This document shows, piece after piece, positions 54,890 through 64,000 of a DNA stretch of 64,000 nucleotides. Source of the stretch: an uncultured Clostridium sp. (GTDB lineage Bacteria > Bacillota > Clostridia > Clostridiales > Clostridiaceae); contig CAKVEW010000001.1 in NCBI GenBank assembly GCA_934746015.1, forward strand, positions 186,001 to 250,000, given 5' to 3'. The notes below the pieces were generated by a model. That model worked only from the letters and a program-made list of their open reading frames with translations. It ran no database searches and had not been told where the DNA came from. Position 1 is the first letter of the stretch. Each line of letters begins with the position of its first letter. Made by a program: the position numbers and the translations under genes.

Positions 54890-56641
54890 TTAAAATTTTG
54901 GAATAATCATCATTATTGTTGTTCCACTATTCACTTTGCTCTTTATGCTAATTCCATAATCATTTCCATAAATAAGTTTTATTCTACTATCTACATTATT
55001 AATCCCTATTCCAGTAAAATTATGGCTTTTATTTTCCTTCTTTACAATTACCTCATCCAATTTTTCATTATCTATTCCTATGCCATTATCATATATTTCA
55101 ATTTTAATATTATCTTCATCATATTCCTTTATAAAAACCTGTATTTCCCCTTCTTCATCTGAAGGAAAAGCATGGAAAAATGAATTTTCTATAAATGGTT
55201 GTAATATCAACTTTGGTATTAAGTATTTATAGCAATTTGTCATTACAAAATATTCAACCTTTATCCTATCTCCATACCTTATATTGTTAATTAATACATA
55301 GTTTTTTAAATTATCTATCTCTTCTTCTATAGTAATAAACTCATCTGTTTTACTTATAGTATTTCTAATCATATTAATAAAAGCATCTATTGCCCCTATA
55401 GCCTTGTCCTTATTTCCTTGCCAAATAAGCCACTTTATACTGGATAAAGTATTAAATATATAATGTGGATTTATCTGCATTTGAAGAGCATAAATTTCCG
55501 CCTTTCTCTTTTCCTTCTGTACAACTACTAACTCATCTACATACTTATTAATATCCTTTATCATATAGTTATAGGTAGATGATAATTCTTTTATTTCTTC
55601 TGGTCCACTTACCTCTATATATTCATCAAAGTTTCCATCCTTAACCTTTGACATTTTTTCAGTTAATAAATATAAAGGTTTTGTCATTTGTCTTACTAAT
55701 AAAAATATAAAAAATAAAATACATAGTGTTATAAAAATGCATATAATAAGTATATTTTTAACATCATATATTTTTGATAAAGCCTTTGTATTATCCAAAG
55801 TTCCGCATATAGTTAAGTTACAATATGGTAATCTTTGAATAAATGTTGTATTTCCATTACTCTCATAGCTTTTATTCAGTTCTTTTTTCTCTATCAATTG
55901 ATTTATATTTTCTTTAAATTCTTCTTGAATCTTACCAAGGTTTCTTTTCTTATTTGAAGATAATACAATATTATTTTCATCAAGTAAAACTATGTCATTT
56001 ATTTGAACTGTGAAATAATCATAAAACTTCTGAAAACTTCTTTCTTTAATTATAAAATTAATAACTCCATAAGGATTTTCATCTTTCAAATTTAATGCCT
56101 TTGAAATAATTATTACAGCCTCATTCTTAGTTGAAGATGTTATGCCTCTTTCAAGATATTCATATGTTATTGTTTTATTATTCTCTAAAGATTTCTTATT
56201 TATATCTAACTCTAATATTTCCTTTGCCTCAATTGTTAAAAGCTCTGAACTATTTAAATAAGATTGGCCATTTAAACCAACTACTAAAATACTCATATCA
56301 TAAGTATTGGAATCTAATGAAGATTTAATTTGTTTTTTTAATTCATAAATATTCTTAGATAACTCCTTTGTAGATAAATCTTTTTCAGCAAAATATGTTC
56401 TAAAAGCTCTATGAGAATTTACAGAATCTATTATCTTAACTATTTCACTATGAAAGCCATAAATTTCATCATTTACTTGATCAAATATCTTCTTTTGGGT
56501 TTCACTATAATTATCAGCAAATATTCCCTTAGAAATATTTATAATAATGTAACTTACAGAAATTGAAACACATAGTACTCCTATAACTACTACTAATAAT
56601 ATTTTAGTAAATAAACTATTTAGCTTCAGTTTTCTTATCAC
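54890..56641 (-). CDS. YesM-type sensor histidine kinase
   Basis: 583 residues. Membrane helix near 13-35, an extracellular sensor domain of about 250 residues, second helix near 290-315, a HAMP linker (TKPLYLLTEKMSKVKDGNFDEYIE), then the His_kinase domain with phospho-acceptor His393 in INPHYIFNTLSSIKWL, and an HATPase with LILQPFIENSFFHAF (N box) and IEIYDNGIGID. GTG start overlaps the response-regulator stop by one base (TAGTG). It pairs with that regulator and most likely senses an extracellular sugar. Confidence 0.92.
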   Translation of the reverse strand: MIRKLKLNSLFTKILLVVVIGVLCVSISVSYIIINISKGIFADNYSETQKKIFDQVNDEIYGFHSEIVKIIDSVNSHRAFRTYFAEKDLSTKELSKNIYELKKQIKSSLDSNTYDMSILVVGLNGQSYLNSSELLTIEAKEILELDINKKSLENNKTITYEYLERGITSSTKNEAVIIISKALNLKDENPYGVINFIIKERSFQKFYDYFTVQINDIVLLDENNIVLSSNKKRNLGKIQEEFKENINQLIEKKELNKSYESNGNTTFIQRLPYCNLTICGTLDNTKALSKIYDVKNILIICIFITLCILFFIFLLVRQMTKPLYLLTEKMSKVKDGNFDEYIEVSGPEEIKELSSTYNYMIKDINKYVDELVVVQKEKRKAEIYALQMQINPHYIFNTLSSIKWLIWQGNKDKAIGAIDAFINMIRNTISKTDEFITIEEEIDNLKNYVLINNIRYGDRIKVEYFVMTNCYKYLIPKLILQPFIENSFFHAFPSDEEGEIQVFIKEYDEDNIKIEIYDNGIGIDNEKLDEVIVKKENKSHNFTGIGINNVDSRIKLIYGNDYGISIKSKVNSGTTIMMIIPKF

Positions 56642-58179
56642 TAGATACCACTTCCCTGCATACTCACTATTCTTCTATATCTACTAGGTGTATAACCTAT
56701 TATCTTTTTAAATACTCTACAAAAATAGCTATGATCAGAGTACCCAATCATTGAACTTATTTCTGATACATATAGTTTATTATCCTTTAATAGTTCGCAG
56801 GCTTTTTCTATCCTAATCCTATTTAAATATTCAGAAAAACCTTCACTACAATGATTATTAAAATAATAAGATAAATAATAATAATTAAAATTAAAGGCTT
56901 TTGCTATGTCACTTAATTCTAAAGATTTATCATAATGTTCTACTATATAATCTAAAATTTCACTAATTCTATCTTCTTCTAAATTAACGTTTTTATTAAT
57001 AAACTCATTCATCTGTAAGGTTATTTCCTCAATTACATTTATAAATTCTTCTAAATATTGAATTTTATCAATCTTTTTAAAATAACCTTGTCTCAATTCC
57101 TCTACTTCTAAATCATAGGCTTCTAAGCTTACTATCAAATTATAAAGTAAATTTTTCATCAAGTTTTTAAGTTTATACTCTTCCATTTTAGATAAAACTG
57201 CTAAATCTATATATTTCTTCATCATATTTATTGCTGTAATAAAATCTTTTCTCTTCAATAAATTATCAAACTTAGTTGAATTAAATTTTTCTATTTTCCC
57301 TTCTAAAGTCACAGTTTCCGTATCTAATATAATTTTATTTTTATAATAAAACTTTAGTGCTAAATAGGGTAAAAACTTATTATTATAAACATCTCTAATC
57401 TTACTTAAATCATTGAAGCTTGAAGTAATAATAAGAAAAGTGTTTTCCTGTATTATTTTATTTTCTATATACTTTTCAAAGTCATTAACTATTTTCTTAT
57501 CTTCATTTATTCTATAATTTATTAAATATAATAGAACTTCTTCACTAAGTATAAATTTTATAAAGATATAGTTTTTATTTATTAAATATTCTTCAATAAC
57601 CCCATTAATTTCCTTTACAGTTTTTCTATTTTTACCATAGGCTTGCTTAATATTGATGCCTAAAAGTCTAAAACAAGTATTATGGAAAATATTAAAAAAG
57701 CTTTTACTATCTATATTATCCTCAAATCCAAGAATATACCTTTCAAGTATATTGCTATAATACATATCCTCGTCTTTTATTAACTCTAAGCCTGGAATTC
57801 TGTTAACAGCTTTATTTAAAGAAACTAATAATTGAGTTTGATTTAATGTTGGTTTTAAAATATAATCTACAGCACCACTTAGAAGTGTGTCTTTTACATA
57901 TTCAAAATTATCATAACTACTTAAAATTATAATTTGAACTTCTGGATATTTTCTTTGAATAGATTTAGAAAAATCCACTCCATTTAAAATAGGCATAACT
58001 ATGTCTGATATAACTATATGTGGTTTTAATGTATCAATTAGCTCTAAGGCTTCTTGTCCATTAGTTGCCTCTCCAACTATTGTAAAACCTTCTCTTTCCC
58101 ATTCAATCATATGCTTCATACCTTGTCGCATTATAAATTCATCTTCAACAATTAAAACCCTACAATATTTCTTACCCAT
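56641..58179 (-). CDS. YesN-type response regulator with AraC DNA-binding domain
   Basis: 512 residues. Receiver domain 1-125: acidic pocket Asp13, phospho-acceptor Asp59 (VISDIVMPILNG), Ser87 and Lys109. A long middle region (130-400) is followed by an AraC-type double HTH (about 405-505): ISEILDYIVEHYDKSLELSD, FNFNYYYLSYYFNNHCSEGF, and ISSMIGYSDHSYFCRVFKKIIGYTPSRYRR. With the kinase it probably activates the ABC-lacZ operon it belongs to. AGGAGG precedes the ATG, just after a terminator-like hairpin. Confidence 0.93.
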   Translation of the reverse strand: MGKKYCRVLIVEDEFIMRQGMKHMIEWEREGFTIVGEATNGQEALELIDTLKPHIVISDIVMPILNGVDFSKSIQRKYPEVQIIILSSYDNFEYVKDTLLSGAVDYILKPTLNQTQLLVSLNKAVNRIPGLELIKDEDMYYSNILERYILGFEDNIDSKSFFNIFHNTCFRLLGINIKQAYGKNRKTVKEINGVIEEYLINKNYIFIKFILSEEVLLYLINYRINEDKKIVNDFEKYIENKIIQENTFLIITSSFNDLSKIRDVYNNKFLPYLALKFYYKNKIILDTETVTLEGKIEKFNSTKFDNLLKRKDFITAINMMKKYIDLAVLSKMEEYKLKNLMKNLLYNLIVSLEAYDLEVEELRQGYFKKIDKIQYLEEFINVIEEITLQMNEFINKNVNLEEDRISEILDYIVEHYDKSLELSDIAKAFNFNYYYLSYYFNNHCSEGFSEYLNRIRIEKACELLKDNKLYVSEISSMIGYSDHSYFCRVFKKIIGYTPSRYRRIVSMQGSGI

Positions 58180-58192
58180 GGAAATACCTCCT

Positions 58193-58232
58193 AAAAAAAT
58201 CCCCAGGGGAAATTACCACTTCCCCTGGGGAT
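58193..58232 (-). terminator. GC-rich hairpin between lacZ and the response regulator
   Basis: ATCCCCAGGGGAA (58199-58211) and TTCCCCTGGGGAT (58220-58232) form a 13-base stem followed by seven T on the minus strand, then AGGAGG and the response-regulator ATG. As an internal terminator or attenuator it would lower regulator expression compared with lacZ. Confidence 0.8.
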
Positions 58233-58241
58233 AATTACCCT

Positions 58242-61316
<3,075 letters not shown>

Positions 61317-61319
61317 TTA

Positions 61320-61334
61320 TTCCCCTGGGGACCA
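61320..61334. repeat. Single TTCCCCTGGGGACCA unit before lacZ
   Basis: This 15-base unit is identical to the right arm of the 48016-48062 hairpin. Here it stands alone, four bases upstream of the lacZ ribosome site and after the permease gene, so it cannot form the long stem seen elsewhere. Confidence 0.55.
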
Positions 61335-61352
61335 ATTATTTTCCAATTTCCA

Positions 61353-62198
61353 TTAACCCTTTACTGAGCCTGTCATACCAGCTACAAAATGCTTTTGCAT
61401 TAAGAAGAATATTATTGCAGTTGGTAGTGTTGCTATAACCACAGCAGTCATTATCATTCCATAATCTGGAGTATAAGATGAACCTAAAGCTGAAATAACT
61501 AAAGGCAATGTTCTCTTTTCTGGTGATTGTAATGCAATAAGTGGCCATAAATAACTATTCCAACTTGCCATAAAAGTAACTATTATAGCTGCTGCATAGG
61601 ATGATTTCATTGTTGGCATATAAATTTTAAAGAAAATTCCCACCTCTCCAAGTCCATCTATTCTAGCTGCCTCTATTAAATCCTTAGGAAAGCTTTTAGT
61701 ATTTTGTCTAAAGAAAAAGATTAAAAAGGCTGTAGCAACAGATATGATAATTACTGATCCATTAGTATTTAATCCTATTGCTTTTAATGGCCCAAAGCCT
61801 TTTAATTTACTAAAGAATCTAAATAAAGGTACCATAAGTGCTGCAAAAGGGACCATCATAGATAGTAATATAAAATTAAATATTTTATCTCTAGTCTTAC
61901 TTTTATAAACCTCAAAGGCATATCCTGCTAAAGAAGAAACAAGCATAGCTAATATAGTTGTAACAATTGCAATTATTAAAGAATTTTTGAAAGCATTAGT
62001 ATATTTTAAGTCTGAAGATAATAAATTCTTTAAATTTTCCATAAAGTATGTCCCAGGAATTAAAGTCCCTTTAGTTACATCTACAGATTTATTAGTTGTT
62101 GCAATTATCATCCATATAAATGGGAAAATTGATATAAAGGATACTGTACTTAGAAAAATATATTTTAAAAGATTTGCTACACTAAATTTTTTATTCAT
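61353..62198 (-). CDS. ABC sugar-transport permease, MalG-like (CUT1)
   Basis: 281 residues, six membrane helices: FLSTVSFISIFPFIWMIIATT at the N-terminus and the permease EAA motif in DLIEAARIDGLGEVGIFFKIYMP, where the ATPase docks. Ends with ALGSSYTPDYGMIMTAVVIATLP and AGMTGSVKG, as in MalG/LacG. The ATG at 62198 has GGAGGTG eight bases before it; the GTG at 62207 is within that site. It overlaps its sister permease by 8 bases. No ATPase is encoded here, so a shared MsmX-type ATPase is expected elsewhere. Confidence 0.92.
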   Translation of the reverse strand: MNKKFSVANLLKYIFLSTVSFISIFPFIWMIIATTNKSVDVTKGTLIPGTYFMENLKNLLSSDLKYTNAFKNSLIIAIVTTILAMLVSSLAGYAFEVYKSKTRDKIFNFILLSMMVPFAALMVPLFRFFSKLKGFGPLKAIGLNTNGSVIIISVATAFLIFFFRQNTKSFPKDLIEAARIDGLGEVGIFFKIYMPTMKSSYAAAIIVTFMASWNSYLWPLIALQSPEKRTLPLVISALGSSYTPDYGMIMTAVVIATLPTAIIFFLMQKHFVAGMTGSVKG

Positions 62199-63075
62199 TT
62201 TTATCACCTCCAGCTTTCAATTGAATAAAGGATAATACTACTATAATTATTACAATTACATAAGAAATTGCTGCTGCATATCCAAAATTAGGTGAATACT
62301 TAAATAATAAATTATATATATATTGTGAAATTGTTATAGTTGCATTTGCTGGTCCACCATTAGTAATATTTACTGTTTCATCAAATAATTGAAGAGTTCC
62401 TATTGTTGAATTAATTGTTGTAAATAAAATAATAGGCTTTAGTAATGGAAGAGTAATGCTTTTAAATCTCATAAAAGCACTTGCTCCATCTATTTCTGCT
62501 GCCTCATATATAGAATCATCAATTGATTGCATTCCTGCTAAATAAAAAACCATATTATAGCCTGTCCATCTCCATGTTATAGCTATAATAATAAGTACTT
62601 TAGCCCAAATTGGGTGTGTTATCCATGCTATTGGTTCTGCAATAAGATTTATCTTCATTAAAAACATATTTACAAAACCATCTGTAGCAAATAAGCTTTT
62701 AAAAATTATAGAATATGCTACTAAGGATGTAACACATGGTAAGAATATTGCAGTTCTAAAAAAGCCTCTTGCTTTTAATTTCTTATCATTTAACAGTGCA
62801 GAAATAGCAAGAGCTAAAATTATCATAATTGGAACTTGAATAACCAGATATGTTAATGTATTAAATAATGCCTTTTTAAAAGTAGAATCTGTAATCAATC
62901 TCTTATAATTATCTAAGCCTGTAAAGCTTAAGTTATTACCCATTCCACTTTTTAGAGAAATAATAAAAGCTTGAATCATTGGATAAAAAACCAATGTTGT
63001 TATTAAAAGTATACTTGGCAATATAAACAGCCATGCTTTTATATCTAATTTATTTTTTAATGATACACCTTTCAA
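62191..63075 (-). CDS. ABC sugar-transport permease, MalF-like (CUT1)
   Basis: 294 residues, six helices: AWLFILPSILLITTLVFYP, FTGLDNYKRLITDSTFKKAL, the EAA motif in SIYEAAEIDGASAFMRFKSITLP, and TNGGPANATITISQYIYN. The TTG at 63075 is chosen because AAGGGG is eight bases upstream; the GTG at 63084 touches that ribosome site. It forms the membrane channel with the MalG-like protein and takes sugars from the binding protein encoded just upstream. Confidence 0.9.
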   Translation of the reverse strand: MKGVSLKNKLDIKAWLFILPSILLITTLVFYPMIQAFIISLKSGMGNNLSFTGLDNYKRLITDSTFKKALFNTLTYLVIQVPIMIILALAISALLNDKKLKARGFFRTAIFLPCVTSLVAYSIIFKSLFATDGFVNMFLMKINLIAEPIAWITHPIWAKVLIIIAITWRWTGYNMVFYLAGMQSIDDSIYEAAEIDGASAFMRFKSITLPLLKPIILFTTINSTIGTLQLFDETVNITNGGPANATITISQYIYNLLFKYSPNFGYAAAISYVIVIIIVVLSFIQLKAGGDKNE

Positions 63076-63096
63076 ACTACCCACCCCTTATACAAG

Positions 63097-63137
63097 AAAT
63101 AGCCATTTACTAATTATCCTTTAATAAATGGCTATTT
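63097..63137 (-). terminator. Stem-loop between binding protein and permease genes
   Basis: A 13-base perfect stem (AAATAGCCATTTA at 63097-63109, TAAATGGCTATTT at 63125-63137) lies right after the binding-protein stop. Such hairpins often protect the upstream mRNA and limit read-through, giving more binding protein than permease. Confidence 0.65.
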
Positions 63138-63151
63138 TTTATTATGATCTT

Positions 63152-64000
63152 TTATTGTGCAACTGCTGATTCTATTTGAGTTTGATATGAATCTAATGTT
63201 GAATTCACATCTGCTCCACCTAATATAGCTTGAATAGCTTCAGTCATAATATCTTCAATTGCATAAGTGTGTAGCCCATAATTTACTGAAGGAACTTTGC
63301 TTGTCCACTTAGCAAAATCTGCAAATATTTCTTGTCCTCCAAAGAAATCATTTCCCTTTGTATAATTAGGTGCTTCAGCTGCTTTATTTAAAGTACTAAC
63401 TAAAGTTATTGAATCTGCTAAGTCATTCATTAAATCTACATTAGATGCAAAAGTTTTATCTAAGAAATCTACTGCCATTTCTGTGTTTCCAACATTCTTA
63501 AGTGCATACCAACCTGCACCACCAATTGATGAAGCATTAACTGAATCTTTATTGTTAGCCATTTTAGGGAATGCTGCTACAGCCCATTTACCACTTTGAT
63601 CTTCAGCTTTTTTAATAGAAGGTCCAATCCAGCAACCTGTAACTACAGATGCGACTTCACCCTTATTGAAGGATCCAACAAATTGATCCCAATCAGCAAC
63701 TTGTTTTGTAATACCTGATTCTGTTAAATCTTTATATATTTTAATAGCATCTTTTAAAGATTGATTCTTTGCTATATTAACTTTACCATCAGCATCTGTA
63801 TACCATGAACCTGCACTTTGTAACATCATTCTTATTTGTCCTAAATCACTTGGATCTAATGTACACATAGCAACTCCAGTTTTTTCTTTAACTGCTTTAC
63901 CTATTTCAATATATTTTTCCCAAGTCAAATTTTCCATATCTGCTTTAGTATAACCTGCTTGCTCAATTAAATCTGTTCTATAGAAGGTAGCTGCAACTCC
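63152..64000 (-). CDS. ABC sugar-binding lipoprotein/protein, CUT1 family (5' end outside window)
   Basis: 283 codons of the C-terminal part; the frame is open to the window edge and the start with its signal sequence is missing. Typical solute_bind_1 marks: MENLTWEKYIEIGKAVKEKTG, DWDQFVGSFNKGEVASVVTGCWIGPSI, SSIGGAGWYALKNVGNTEMAVDFLDK, and a C-terminal DVNSTLDSYQTQIESAVAQ. It delivers a sugar, probably a beta-galactoside given lacZ, to the two permeases downstream. Confidence 0.9.
   Translation of the reverse strand, partial: GVAATFYRTDLIEQAGYTKADMENLTWEKYIEIGKAVKEKTGVAMCTLDPSDLGQIRMMLQSAGSWYTDADGKVNIAKNQSLKDAIKIYKDLTESGITKQVADWDQFVGSFNKGEVASVVTGCWIGPSIKKAEDQSGKWAVAAFPKMANNKDSVNASSIGGAGWYALKNVGNTEMAVDFLDKTFASNVDLMNDLADSITLVSTLNKAAEAPNYTKGNDFFGGQEIFADFAKWTSKVPSVNYGLHTYAIEDIMTEAIQAILGGADVNSTLDSYQTQIESAVAQ

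Overview
The window is very AT-rich, with strong AGGAGG-type ribosome sites and short intergenic gaps. It carries cell-wall-binding repeat 2 (CWB2) proteins and LytR-CpsA-Psr (LCP) enzymes. This fits a Firmicute of the class Clostridia, most likely Clostridium sensu stricto; the species cannot be fixed from the sequence alone. No tRNA, rRNA, CRISPR array, transposase or phage gene was seen.

Region 1 (1-37.2 kb, almost all on the minus strand) is a large surface-polysaccharide locus. Transcription enters from a good promoter at about 37.28 kb. The first genes are a lipid-linked initiating phosphosugar transferase, GalE, UDP-GlcNAc 2-epimerase and a WecG/TagA-type ManNAc transferase. Next come GT4 and GT2 glycosyltransferases, a flippase, and one protein that fuses a Wzy-like polymerase to a GT4 enzyme. 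A second block (24.7-12.5 kb) encodes RfbA, RfbB and RffA for a dTDP-4-amino-4,6-dideoxy sugar. It continues with an ATP-grasp ligase, a hexapeptide acyltransferase, an SDR, an ArnC-like polyprenyl-phosphate glycosyltransferase, two half-size EamA/SMR proteins and two large membrane proteins (one YfhO). This reads like a Gram-positive counterpart of the Arn pathway: make an amino sugar, load it on undecaprenyl phosphate, flip it, and transfer it outside the cell. A third block (5.6-1 kb) has two GT4 enzymes, a second flippase and a WbpM/PglF-type dehydratase.

Embedded in and beside the locus are wall-active proteins. At 7.6-12.3 kb these are an amidase with CWB2 repeats, a CWB2-PIG-L deacetylase and an LCP ligase. 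At 37.6-41.1 kb they are an M6 metalloprotease with CWB2 repeats and a second LCP ligase. A polymer O-acetylation cassette follows at 41.1-45.4 kb (MBOAT acyltransferase flanked by two AlgX/AlgJ-like paralogues, with the decayed tail of a second MBOAT gene). In Clostridioides difficile, CWB2 proteins are held by an anionic wall polysaccharide, so the polymer made here is a candidate ligand for these neighbours.

Region 2 (45.6-54.8 kb, minus) is a complete yhf-type operon: yhfZ, yhfY, yhfU, yhfT, php, yhfS, yhfX, yhfW, then an extra amidase-signature protein. It has its own promoter with an operator-like dyad and its own terminator. The pathway is uncharacterised. The gene set implies a regulated import and catabolic route with two PLP enzymes, a phosphotriesterase-like hydrolase and a phosphomutase-like metalloenzyme.

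Region 3 (54.8-64 kb, minus) is a carbohydrate-utilisation operon: solute-binding protein (cut by the window edge), two CUT1 ABC permeases, LacZ-type beta-galactosidase, and a YesN/YesM-type two-component system. GC-rich palindromes built on TCCCCTGGGGA recur at gene ends through regions 2 and 3, and a separate MITE-like palindromic repeat lies between yhfT and php.
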